From the NCBI RefSeq assembly GCF_905220365.1, contig NC_061134.1, positions 8,819,001 through 8,883,000 on the forward strand: 64,000 nucleotides of DNA, in the 5' to 3' direction. Positions within the stretch are counted from its first letter, which is position 1; every line of letters begins with the position of its first letter. The position numbers were made by a program, and so were the translations under genes. Under the pieces are notes generated by a model. That model made no database searches, was not told where the DNA came from, and saw only the letters and a program-made list of their open reading frames with translations. Shown here piece after piece: positions 44,741 through 57,300 of this stretch. This DNA is from Vanessa cardui (taxonomy: Eukaryota; Arthropoda; Insecta; Lepidoptera; Nymphalidae).

Positions 44741-46695
44741 TGAGAATGTAGGAATAGATAATGCGATCCAAGAGATCCAAGAGAACTAGTTGTCATTAGC
44801 GTGTTTTCTTGTATTTTAAGGGTTGGTGGTCACGTGTAAGGTATAACATGTTATATATAGCAGGCCTATGTCGTTCATTGGAGTTTAAGCTTACTGCATA
44901 ACAAATTTTATCAAACTGAGTAGTTTAATAGTTATAGACGACTTTTGTATTTAGCCTCTTTAGTATTAAACTTATGATGCCCTAGGATCCTGACCAATTT
45001 TGGTTATGGTATATAATGTTAACGGAAGTAACATTAACATAGAACATATACCGTGTAGGTGTATATAGTAGCTCAGGTTTATTCTTATAATCGAATGGGA
45101 AGGAAATACCACATGAATAACTGTAGCGTAGAAACCATGTTCTTACAAGCATTCCGAGGCAAGGGAGTGTATACGTACATAATATAGTATTATACTAATG
45201 AGATACTATTGAAAATCTATTGTAAAAAATCACTTAATTAAAAACACAACTAAACTATAATATACGATTATCTAAGAAATATTTTATAAGGCTAATTAAA
45301 TAAAAATATTTTGTTTATATGATATATAATATAATAATTTATATATATATAAATTTTACTGATCAAGAAATTACCAAAATTTGAGATCATAAATAAAATG
45401 ATATGACGTTTACAATATAAAATGAAAATCAACGGATATATGATGTCTTTAAGATCTTTTTAAAATGATATTCTCATAAAATATGTGCATGTAATATTAG
45501 TGACCTAAAAACCCATGTCCTGTTGGCAGATATATTAAAAAAAACCGAAATGACAAGTATCTTTTCGAAAAACGGAACCTCTCACCTGAAACGACCTTTA
45601 AATTATTCCAAGCTTCCATATTCACTACTAAAATGTTTCATCTTGATTTTTCTCAGCTATTTACTGCAGAAATTCATAAAAATAAATAATAGTTATTCTT
45701 ATAAATTAGCCCAATTTACACAACAGCGAATCGATTTCAGGCATATAAACATTATGGTAGAATTATCTATTCCAGAAATAATTAACAGATTGGGGTGTAT
45801 CATATGATCATTGGTTACATTCTAACTTAAAAAAATAAATAAAAAAAAAACAACAAAATGCCATGTCATGATAAATATTTAAAGGTCGAATTTGAATGGA
45901 GGATTTCAAATGTTTAACAATTAGACTTTTGTCAACTTTACAATTCTATAATTTTTATATAATTTGACGTTTCCGACGCTTATGTTTCATTCCGTCACAT
46001 GTCATCTCATCCGTCTTATTTTTTTTATTTAGGCAGGCAAAGGAATGCTTTTATCATCCGATAAATCACCTTGGCCCATTAACAGATCATATTTAAAAAA
46101 AAAGGAACAATTTTATATATTCTGTTATATTTTATGAATTGTAACGGATCTTTTATTCATTATAGTTTTATGTAATAAACATTTTGGTTTGTGGTAATAT
46201 AAAGAACACCAACAAAAAAAAATTCAGCTATTATGAAACTAACCCTTATTTATATCAAATAAAGAGTCGAATTTCCAATGTCTGCGATATATAATTTATT
46301 GCCAAATACGTTCGCCTTAACCGAGACTCCTAACGCTGTTTACCCCTTTCCTTGTTATCCTACTTATTTCAACGTAACCAAAACGTGACTCGAGTGCTTG
46401 AGGTTTTCTTATTACCTGGCCACGTGCTCAGCAAATGTCTGTACGTTCATTCAAATGCCTGTCACTGCTCAATGGTTTCTCTGTAATAATCAAGTGTAAC
46501 AACACTGGATTTCTTTATTAAAGACTTTTTATGGAAGTCTGTAATACATTACTTTTAGGTTTTACTTAAGATTACGTTTATTTATTATCATTGTTAGTTA
46601 AAGTCAAATATACAATTGTATTGATATTATTAATGTTTATCGAATCGTAATATATTGCTACTTCTAAATTTTACGAATAATTATAATATTATTTG
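44741..46695. other. AT-rich non-coding stretch
   Basis: No gene was recognised. A 94-codon frame (45523-45807) starts at a TTG and is AT-driven. Confidence 0.4.
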
Positions 46696-46815
46696 TTTTT
46701 TATTTATTTTAGGAAAACATACAGCATAGTATTACACAATCAATAACAAAATAATTCTAAAATATGCCAACCAAGTTTTCACTGTTGCAATAAAATTATG
46801 GAGTGAACTAAAAGA
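46696..46815 (-). repeat. 3' end of a relative of the 26.8 kb retrotransposon
   Basis: The plus strand reads tttatttattttaggaaaac, atacagcatag, ccaaccaagttttcactgtt, gcaataaaattatggagtga. It aligns in order with the tail and 3' untranslated part of the retrotransposon (about 26825-26945: gggaaacaaacagcacatac, ccaacaaagtttccactttt, gcacagtgtcatggagtga). It is diverged, and sequence up to about 47.1 kb may be remnant of its ORF2. Confidence 0.6.
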
Positions 46816-47590
46816 CAAGTAATAGAAGTTCCATATTATTGAAGTATATGAAATAAGGTTATCAAACATGAATTCTCAGATTAACAAAAAAAGAAACAAA
46901 GGAAACAAAACAATAATTATATGAAGATATATGTCTACCTTCGTCAATTAAATTATCACTATAAAAAGATACTGTTCTGTTTTTCTTACAAAATAATTGA
47001 CATGTACGTATTATTATAATGCCTCCAATCGTTCAAGTATTATTCTGTTACAAAAATCTTTGCAAGCGTAAATTTTGCAATAATATAAAGATAATGAATA
47101 TGTTAACAAATCTGTATTTGATCTTATCCCGAACAAAATGTCTATCAAAGATTGGAGGATAAGCACGATATTATAAATGTCATTTTCTTATCATTTAGAA
47201 ATAGTTGCTCAGAATTTTTTGACAGAATATCTCATTTATTTCATATAAATAAAAAATACAACCTTGTCACACTTACGTAAATAAAATTATATTATAAATC
47301 ACAGCGATATAAAAAAAAAAGCTTTCATTTACTCGAAATAGCCTAAACTCAATGGATTACAAAATATGCAAAACGCTTTCAAAATCTTTTTTTTTATGGT
47401 TAACCAACAACGTTATATTTCTATCACAAAAATATACAACATAAAATGCACAGCCTAAAAATTAATAATAATTAAACGGTAAATACATTTGCACAAAAAT
47501 TTAAATTTATTTGAATACTAGCAAAAACAAAAAAAGATACAATAAACAGGTATTATGCATTACTAGTTTTATTTATATTAAATTCTTAAG
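46816..47590. other. AT-rich stretch, perhaps retrotransposon remnant
   Basis: Follows the 3' end above. I could not align it confidently with ORF2. No open frame of note. Confidence 0.3.
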
Positions 47591-47788
47591 ACAGTAAAAA
47601 AAGTACCAGCCTGGTAAATTGCCCACCGCTGGGCTAAGGTCTCCTCTCCCATTAAGGGTTTGGAACATATTCCACCACGCTGTTCCAATGCGTGCACGTA
47701 TATATATATGGTGGTGCTTGCCTGGGTTTGAACCCGAAATCATCGGTAAAGATGCACGCGTTCTAAACACTGAGCTATCTCAGCTCTG
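47591..47788 (-). repeat. tRNA-derived SINE A with internal deletion
   Basis: The 3' end (cccaccgctgggctaaggtc, ccaccacgctgttccaatgc) and the head (gtgcttgcctgggtttgaac, gatgcacgcgttctaaacac) are preserved, but the middle third is missing. The junction lies at about 47690-47715, beside a (TA)n stretch. It is about 100 bp shorter than the 40.4 kb copy. Confidence 0.9.
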
Positions 47789-48289
47789 TACATAACAGTA
47801 AGTATGTAAAGTAAATTATTAATATGCATTTTGTAAATTGATAGCTGTGATTAATGATTAAAATGATTACAATGAAACAATCAGTTTCTCTGAAATAAAC
47901 ATTGTCACATATAACGATTATGACATTCAGCTTGCGATGTAATGTCAAACAGTTGAACTGAAATGGGTGTTATATGTCGACCTTTTATTGTTACGACTTA
48001 TTATTGTACCGAGACGAAGAGCGGATCTTGTTTTCTCGTTAAGGAATCTTCCCAGGGATTCCGTTATCTAGTTCAAGACTGTTGGATACTCGTATATTGA
48101 ATTGTAATAGCACAGATATCATAATTCACGTTGAATTTGTCAGTATATTAATTGGTATATTCAATACATATTATGTACAGTCATATCCATGGAAATATAT
48201 AATAGACAGTGTGGAGACTAATTAATTACACAGTACAGCCTAATATATAATTAATTAATATATGTATATCTATACACATATATATTTCG
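47789..48289. other. AT-rich non-coding stretch
   Basis: No feature was recognised. Confidence 0.4.
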
Positions 48290-48445
48290 GGCATCTCGTC
48301 AAATTTCGAAGTTTCCCCCGCACCACCTTTATGTCCGAAAATCCACAACAGCGCATCGCACCTGCAAGCCCTTTGGTGTTGCAGATGTCCATGGGCGGTG
48401 GTAGTCACTTTCCATCAGGTGAGCCTCCTGCTCCATCACTCAAAA
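48290..48445 (+). repeat. LINE 3' end (family H)
   Basis: Contains ggcatctcgtcaaatttcga, aagccctttggtgttgcaga, tgtccatgggcggtggtagt and cactttccatcaggtgagcc, ending tcctgctcc. I know this 3' end as widespread in Lepidoptera, probably of Jockey/CR1 type. Frames of 60 and 94 codons cross it without meaning. Confidence 0.7.
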
Positions 48446-48449
48446 CAAA

Positions 48450-48628
48450 AAGAAAAAATACTAATATTATAAATGTGAAACTAACTCTGTCTGTCTATCT
48501 GTCGAATGAAATAATGAATTTCAACTTTAAGGAAAAACATACATAGGTTACTTAATTTGTCAACACATGACAACCAACCTTCTACTCGTAAAATGCGAGC
48601 AATGCCGCGGGCGACAGCTAGTATAGCG
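48450..48628 (-). repeat. Non-LTR retrotransposon 3' fragment, inverted
   Basis: The plus strand runs from actaatattataaatgtgaa and ctctgtctgtctatctgtcg to gccgcgggcgacagctagta. It directly follows the family H end, so one may have inserted beside the other. Confidence 0.65.
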
Positions 48629-51600
48629 ATATATACGGAATACAAAAGTTAAGGAGACTAACTAATCTCTTTGATTATATTTTTTTTGTGTGCAGGTATT
48701 TTTTTGTCAACTTTGTTTTAATTATATTTAATTCATTAAAAAACTAAAGTAATCAAGTGCCGAATTCTCGAAATTAATTATTTTTGAACAAATTACTTTC
48801 AGCGAAGTACTCAATTATCAACTAAACTAAGTCAGAGTTTCTTTAGATAATACTCAAAGAGACGTGAAGACTGAAGGCAAATCTACATTAAGGATCTAGA
48901 AGCTTTAGATGAAACATTCTTGAATCTTAAGACTATTCGAGGTCAATCCGTTTTAATTTATAGGTTCGGTTGGATAGAGAGCTCATCGCTTAACGTTTTA
49001 TTGCAACACAAATAGCGCTAAATGTTATATCCTAATGATTTTCCTCTTTGCGGAGGAAACAAAACGTAGCTTATCATTACGTCTCATGTATAATCATTAA
49101 TATGATTATCACTGATTCTATCAAAGCGATCAATCTACTAAATATACATAGCATTGTTTTAAATATATTTTGACACAACTGTGAGTATTCTCACTTCGAT
49201 AAAATATTTCAAAGTGAGTCACTAGTTCCAAGAAGCATCTCTAAGAACGGCGGATTATGATTTTTTATTTTGCCTTTTGATGTAACATTATCAGACCAAG
49301 ACCAGTCACTTATCAAGATTCGTTCGTAGTAATCAAAATATATAGAAATAATTTAGGTATCTGATATGTGACTTGCTCAAAGTTATACGAATGAAAGGTG
49401 ATGGAACTCTGTTAAAAAAATCTTTATTCGGCATTAAAATATAAATCTATTTTCACAAATATATTTAAGCAAATTACTATTTTGATATTTATATTTCTTA
49501 ATAATTTTATTACGTTATATTATTAAGTTTAAAAGAAAATCAATATAAAATTTTCGATATTTTTAACGTGTTCTATTTACGAGGCTTGGCTCCTGTATTT
49601 ATTCTTGCAGTTCCAAAGTACAAGCGTATACTTTCCCGTGTTACTGAACGTTACGAGATTAGTTCCTTCTTCCTACACCTATTGTCACACTATACTCAAT
49701 AAATTTGAGGCTTTATGTTGCCCCGGCCAGCGGAAAAACCATCGTATCGTATACATTTTTATGAACGTATTTCTAGAAAGTAATGATATATGTATGTACA
49801 TTAATCATGTTTTAGAGTAAATAATTGTACATCATATTATTTACTATAATTGGTTTTATTAGATCTTAAGTATATTTCTTTTCAACTTTGTATGAAAATG
49901 TAATGTCATTTTCTAACTTAATAAAAATTGACTCCCACGAAATCATGACAAGAAAAAGAAATTTCAAATAAAAAATATGAATAAAAGTTTGTCAAAGCGC
50001 TGTAGAATGTTTCTTATTTAATGAATTCAACCTTAGTAAGAACCCTTTGTTATTTTGTATATTTGATTGACGTAAAATTTTCAAACGAAAATTTGAAACG
50101 AAGAACGTGTCAAACTCTTTTTCCGAAATTAAATAAGTTTTAAACCAAGATTGAATTACTGGATGAATTATTATATATATTTTATTCAAAAAAAAAAAAA
50201 AACAAAAACGACTGCCATATAAAAGATCCATTGAAGATGAGAATAATATATAAGTAACATAGTTAGTCAAATTTCCTTCTATCGGTAAAAGGATAGAAGA
50301 GATTGCCCAGTTATGGGACTTTAAAAGCTTATAGGTACTATATTTTTCTTTGTGTTAAAACTCTTTTTCTGATATAAATAAATTCAGTAGCGGTTAATAA
50401 TTGAATTAATTCAGATAACGTAATATGCAATCGAATTCGTATCAATATCAAGAATCTTATCGCATTATCGCGAACCAAAATACCAGGCGTATCAGGAATT
50501 AGATAAGGCTGCTTAAGTGAAAGCATTTAAAGAACCGCTTGATTAAGGCGGTGATTTCTTGGAATTATTGAGTTGAAAACAATCTGAGGTACTTAATAAA
50601 TGAAAGAACTATCTACTTTCTTTAACTTCTAACTCTGTTTTTTTAATGTTCCACTAATTATAATCAATTCTTGTTAATTAGATTCCCAATTGCCGTTTAA
50701 GTTGAATCATATTCTTTGTATATATGACCGATCGAAATTAACATAATTAGAGACTTTTGGCTCTAATTATGTCAATTGTTGTTGTCTCTTTAATCAATAT
50801 GGATGTATTACTATTTCTTTTTTGTACTGAAAATTGTGAACAATTATGAAATTTAATAAATAAAACCTACTGAGTTACTTTAGTCAGTTTTTGACCCATA
50901 CTCTCCAAAAAGCTATAAATGCGAAAGTGGATTTCTGGAGGGGAAGGATACGGCACACATCTACTGGCATTGAACAATTGACTTAAAATAGAATTAACTA
51001 AACATCAGTTACTCTATCGATGCCAATGCTTCATAATGCGATTTAAAAGAGTTCAGAGTGAGTTAGTCAGTATGTTTACCGGTAAAACGTTACCTAGCCA
51101 ACTGGCCCATTTGCCGGTTTCCGTTCCCGTTATAAATAAATAATAATGCATGTACAGGGGAATTTACTCAAGTTCGCATCTCGAAATAACCGTAATTGAG
51201 CAACGTTGAAACTTTCGAGGGAGAAGTAAATATTTACGGTGTTTCCTGTCGCGATTGTTCCGCTAGTCGACAGTGACGTCACGAGCTCCCGTGTCCCGAA
51301 GTGAATATTTTTAGAGAAAGGAAAAACTCGTATAAAACCGTATAAAACAAATTGTTCCAACGTTTCCTAAAGCTGAGAAGTTTTTAACTTTACGAAGGAA
51401 CGAGTCGGAGGTTGTAATTCTCGACCAATGTTTACGTTTGTAGTTTTGTTACGTCTGTTTCAACACGTTTAGTTTTTTTAATTGTATGTTTATTTTGTAA
51501 CAGGCAAAAACACATTAAAAAATTCTATATACTACGTAACGGCTTGTTTTGGTAAATTGAAAATAACTCGCTATTTAATCGTTTAAATCCTCATTCGTTT

Positions 51601-52564
51601 AAATATTTTTTGAGTGTAAATTTTAGACCTTATGTAATTTTTAGATTACTCTAAAATTTACCCTAAAATTCAGTCTTCATATTTACATACGCTGTGCCTA
51701 TAAGGCATGTGTAGTGGCTAACATATAAAGCTGTTGATATTGATGGTTCAAATTCCAACTAGAGACACTAAAAACTGAATAACTTTTAATAATCCCGGGG
51801 CGGTGTTAAGAATTTTTCGAATGTGCCTTCTATTCAAATAAATAATAATAGTAAATACTTTGGTTCTGTGTCTGATCTCTTGTCAGTCAGATTATAAGAC
51901 TTTAGGAATAGTCTTCCTGTGTTGTATTCAACACAGGAGTTCTTACTAACTAATGCATATCAACTTCGCAGTGACTTGGTGCTTGCGAGGTTGCCCGGTG
52001 GACTAATTTCCTTTAAAAGCATGGAGTTAACATAACTAAACATATTATAAATTTAAAAATAAAGGACTAATGATGTAAACAAAAACTTTTAAATATTGAC
52101 ATAAAGATAAAATATTTCGTTTTCCTTAAAAATAAAATGACATTTACATATCTTTACGACGTTTTCGGTTCATTAGAACGTTTTATTGCTGAGTGAATAG
52201 TATTATTGTATGTAATAACAAGCGGTAGGGTTAAATAAGGTTGTAATCCGTGATGTTTTTTGAGCATCGAGATAGGCGATCTATGCATCAGCTTCATGTC
52301 GAGTATCACTGGCTTAGGTCATGCAGGAGTAATAGTATTAAGTCGTCGTTTTAGATCAGTTTGGGTGGCCGTACATTTCTTTAATACGCTTGTTCGTCTA
52401 CGTTTAATGAGACAGTGTAATTACAGGCACTATACGTATCTCGGTCTCAGATCTTCTAGTTGTCCAGTGTTTTAACTACATATGTATTTTAAGATTGTGG
52501 TTTAAGATTATTGTATTGCCAAAGTTTTTAGCAGTACCAGAAGACAAGTAGACAAAATACAAGT
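48629..52564. other. Long non-coding stretch
   Basis: About 3.9 kb of AT-rich DNA with no supported gene. Points noted: a good acceptor-like stretch at 49587-49607 (tattcttgcag) followed by a 71-codon frame with no recognisable product; a TGACGTCA at 51272-51279 in a GC-richer patch (51240-51300); a tRNA-like ggttcaaattcc at 51744-51755; and a faint repeat B trace at about 52365-52450. It may be partly intron of the receptor gene. Confidence 0.35.
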
Positions 52565-52866
52565 AGTAAAGAAACAGCCTGTAAACTACCCACTGCTGGG
52601 CTAAGACCTGCTCTTCCATTAAGGAGAGGGCTTGGAACATATTCCACCACGCTATTCCATTGCGGGTTGGTGGAATACACATGTGGCAGAATTTCGATGA
52701 AATCAGACACATGCAGGTTTCCTCACGATGTCTTCCTTCGCTGCCTAGCACAAGGGAATTATAAACACAAATTAAGCACATATACATAGTGGTGCTTACC
52801 TGGGCTTGAACCCGATATCATTGATTAAGATGCACGCGTTCTAACCACTTGGCCATCTCAACTCAG
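52565..52866 (-). repeat. tRNA-derived SINE A, full copy
   Basis: The plus strand shows tagtaaagaaacagcctgta, cccactgctgggctaag, ccaccacgctattcc, ggtttcctcacgatgtcttc, gtgcttacctgggcttgaac and ggccatctcaactc. The tail is the TTTCTTTACT type. Box B is altered by one base. Frames of 103 and 60 codons here are artefacts. Confidence 0.92.
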
Positions 52867-54320
52867 CAAATACAAGTAGATTATTAGCGAACTCTTACCA
52901 TATGGAAAATCTTCGACTGTTGTCCGAAAAAAAACCCACACTTTTAAGTCAAGTGTATTTAATAGTAAATTAATTTTATATTTATTTGTTTATTTTACTA
53001 ATTATTGTTATTCTAAGATATTTAAATGCTCAGCATTAAGTGTGTTCGTAGAAATATTTAGTGCAGGATTACGCCGAGCTATTCGTAATTGTGGCGCGGT
53101 TTAGAGTAAACGAGAACAGTGAATGTCGTAATGGTTGCTTTATGTTGATACTAATTGGTTAGGTGTCTTTCGCGAGTGAATTATCTTTAGATAGTTTAGC
53201 TGTTTATTTATTTTTCTGTACTTGAATTATATAACAAATATCTTATAATATCAAGATAAACACGTTATAATCGTTATAGTACAACGTTGAAATAAATGTA
53301 AACCTAATAACAGTTTGGAAAGTATATTCTACCTAGGACCTAATAGTTACTCTTTAACACTATATTAATAAATAGTCAGTAAATTACAATTCAGCCTACA
53401 CATCAATAAGTACTAAATTGGAGCTTTTTTTTATCATTTATATAATATTATTGTTAGGTATTATAGCATCGTTACAAATTGATGATACAAAGACCTTGAA
53501 AATTATAGAATTCCAGGATAATAGGAAAAGCTGTATCGAAAAAAGGGTGGTTCTTTCTGGTATAAGTTAAATAGATTCCAACATGATTCACCTGTATCGT
53601 AACAGTTTTGATTCGAGGATTACATAAGTAAGAGTAAGTGAGAAATGCCTCATAGTGCGCCTGTAATGATACAATTTGTTCGACGTTGTAAAAACAACTC
53701 ACTTGACGGCAGGCGAATGCTCCTGGTGAAGAATGGCTCTAGAGAAAAAGAATAAACATTAATATATATCGATCTAGCAACAATATTATGTTTTAAATTA
53801 TTTATAAATAAATTTACTAAATTATCATAACTTTAAAGATATTCATAACATTATTTTTAGTGTAGAGATTTAAATACAAAATCTAAAAGTTAGTGAGTTA
53901 TGTTTTCCGTTTTGTAAGCTATTTATTTTCAATGAAATTTCCATCAATATTTCATGTAAAAAAGTTTCTAATGAACGTAATGCATTTTATGTTCCTCTCG
54001 TTAAAATAAGGATAAAGTTAAAACATAACGTCATTTCAGAGTAAGAATTTAAGTTCAAGATATTCGTCGCTTACGTGACCAATTTTAAACGCAAACATTG
54101 CGTCAGCTAGCCTCAGTCAAATTTCTTTCATGAATACCTCAAAAGATCAAATACTCGCCTTGAATTCTGATTAGGCACTTGTCATATGATCCGTACCATA
54201 TATCATTGTTTAAATGACAACCAAATTAACTTGTCCTTTTAGTAAATTGCCTATTATGCGGTTAGCCTAATTGATGTTGATTCAACGTAACCTCCGAATT
54301 TACGTAAATATTTTTCACAG
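52867..54320. other. Non-coding stretch upstream of the first receptor exon found
   Basis: AT-rich. Its 3' part ends in the acceptor tatttttcacag at 54320 and is therefore intron or 5' flank of the receptor gene. I searched by eye for an upstream exon ending in phase 0 and with a signal peptide, and found none. Confidence 0.45.
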
Positions 54321-57300
54321 GACGAGGAAGTCAAGAAACAATTGCCGGTGGTACCAAAATGCTGCGCGAGCGGCCAAAATCTCTCGATATCTTTTGAAGA
54401 TGGAAAGTTGAAGTCCGTTTGTGCTCGATCCACGCTCACCTTCCAACCGATTTTCCATAAAGCGAACGAAACACACATTTGGAGCTACGATAGCAACGTA
54501 TTTGAGACGATCGTCGGAAACCCCTGTACTTACGATAGGTAATTGCGTTTGTGTAAATGCTTCAACGTGTTGGTAATTTTGTTTAACAGGAACAAGAATA
54601 CAAGAATCTTTAAGGTTACTCTCATAATCTTGAATCGTAATCATATCTAAATTGACCTTTTGTTCAGTAAATTTAACCCAAGAAATACAAGGATGTATTT
54701 CTACCAAAATTGATTTTGTTCGTATTATTAATGCTCATTTTATTTACAGATATAAACTGGAACCTGAAAAATTCAGCAAAGACGAATTTTATCTTCTGTT
54801 CAATGGTTCTCTATTCGTTCCCTTCAGTCAACCACCTCTTCTCGGTACTAGAGATTTTTGTATGGAAACATTCTGGAACGAATCTTATCCAGCTGGTATT
54901 ACACTTCCATTAGTGTGTTTTACTTCACCTATAGAAGAAGCGCACACTTCTGCTACTCTTATTGCATATGCTGTGGGTTAGTAATACAAGTATAATAAAA
55001 CAAATATATTTGATAAATATACTAATGTAAGAGCCATTACGGCTGTGTGGAAATATCAGGATCTTAAGATTAACAGAAAAACACAATTGATTCTTAAGAT
55101 TTTTAATTATTTGTGACAAAACGTTGTTCAAAATAAGAATAACATAGTAGATTCGTATAATAAAAAATGTCTAAAAATTCAAATCTAAATTTAATTACGT
55201 TTCAGGTCTAATAATATCAGTACCGTTTCTAATAGTAACGGCATGCGTTTATATATTCATAACTGAATTGAGGGATACCCATGGGAAAGCATTAGCGTGC
55301 CACTCTATTTGTCTGGCAATAGCATTTAGTTGCTTAGCCGCTACTCAACTAGCTGGTCATGCATTTCCAGCAACAGCTTGTAATATAATGGGTAAGTCGC
55401 TCCATAAATTTCTTTGAAAAGATTCATTTATATATGTAACTTTATTAAAACATCTAATTATTTTTTCTTCATTGCAGCGTATCTTATCCAGTTTTCGTTT
55501 GTGTCTTGCTTCTTTTGGCTGAATGTTATGTGTTTTGACACTTACTTGAATGTACGGTAAGCATCGATATCGTTTTTTTCTAATAATTGATTATAATCTT
55601 TAATATTTTTAAATTTTCGACACTTACTTAAATTTACAGTCGGGGTAAGAAAAGGTTCGTCACCTTAAGATCTATTTTCGTGTGCTCAGTGTGAGCGATA
55701 ATCTGCTTTACGGATTGAGAATGACATATTTAATAATTTAATAATTTGATGTGTAAATTCAAAATGTACTAAGAGTTTAAAACTCGATAAAGGAATCAAT
55801 TCCAAAACTGACGAAGGTTTTCTTATTCTGCAGTCGTCAACCGTCTTTTTATTTTATTTTTTTATATATATTGAATAGTTTCAATGTTTTAATTGAAAAT
55901 AAAGTTGTGATTCAAATTATTACAACAAGCAGAATGTAGTTATTTGTATTCTATCCAGAATTATGTCTGTGAGACATTTACGGGCTGTTATTTTAATTAT
56001 TTTTCGTATTAATATAATATTATTTCCAGGCGCTACATACATGCATCAGTAACCAGAAGAAGTATGAGGCGTAGGTTTGCTTGGTACTGCGCATACGCAA
56101 TATTATTCCCTGTAATTTTACTGATTGTAACGATTACAATGGACTTATCGCCAGCTGTACCGAGTACCTATTTGAAACCTAATTTTGGTGTAAAAGGCTG
56201 CTGGTTTAAAAGTAAGTATAGTATTGCATTTTTATTCTTTATTAAATAAATTTCGATTATTTAAAAAATGTACAAATTACTTGATTTAACTAGTCAGACA
56301 ATGCACTTCTATTTGTATGTCGCTTAAATAAAAAAAATATATTGTATTGTTTGTAAAATATATGTATATAACATAGGCTAATTCCTTTTCTTTTAGCGGA
56401 TCAAGCGGCGTTGCCCTATTTCTACGGACCTGTGGCGGTCATTCTCTGTAGTAATCTCGTCATATTTCTGTTTACATCACGAGCTTTCGCTAAGCATTAT
56501 GATAAACTCAAGGATGTCACGCGTAAGTTGAATTTATTTAATGAAATATTTTAATAATTGTTTCATATTTTCTTACATTATTTTAAATTTAAAAATTATG
56601 TTAAAAATGATTAATAGATAAGGCTTCATACTTAATACAAGGATATACAAATACATTATGTATAAACCTTGAAGTTTGTAATTGTTGAATACTGTACAGC
56701 ATATTATATAAATTTAATTTTATTTGAGGAAAAAGACTTATTATTTCATCTCTTTATGATTTTATTACATGTGTCATTACAGCGATTGTTTAATAAAAGT
56801 CCTTTTATTCCATAATTATTAGCGTTAGATGTAGCGCATTCAGACTTCAGTACAACAGATGACTGGGTGAGACTTGGAACTGTTTTGGGCCAACCTGTGA
56901 CAGTACCAGAAAGAACAACTCCACCACCGCGCGAGACACAGGTCAACTTCAATCAAAGACTAAAGAAATATAGGAAAATGTAAGTATAGTTTTTTGATTT
57001 ACTTAGATAAGGAGAACATTACTGCTTTGGATATTAAAGATAAGCTTGAATTAATTAAATTTAGTACCTACTATATACTATATTAATTTAAATAATTGTA
57101 TTAACAAACATGACTTTGTATTTTTTAAATGTTGAAAAAGGTAATTACTGAGTTTCTTGCCGGTTCTTCTCGGTAGAATCTACTTTCCGAACCGGTGGTA
57201 GCTTCACTTAATTGTAAAATGACGATTCAAAAGTGCTTGTAAAAGCCTACTTGAATAAAGTTCATTTTGATTTTGATTTTTGATTTTGACTATATATTAT

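Noticed and set aside
49605..49820. Possible upstream exon of the receptor after a good acceptor
   Set aside because: The frame runs to a stop without a suitable phase-0 donor, and I see no Methuselah ectodomain pattern.
51710..51770. tRNA-like stretch with a box-B-like ggttcaaattcc
   Set aside because: Box A is poor and no body of a known SINE follows.
54315..54707. 130-codon minus-strand frame
   Set aside because: Shadow of the receptor's first exon found and of its intron.
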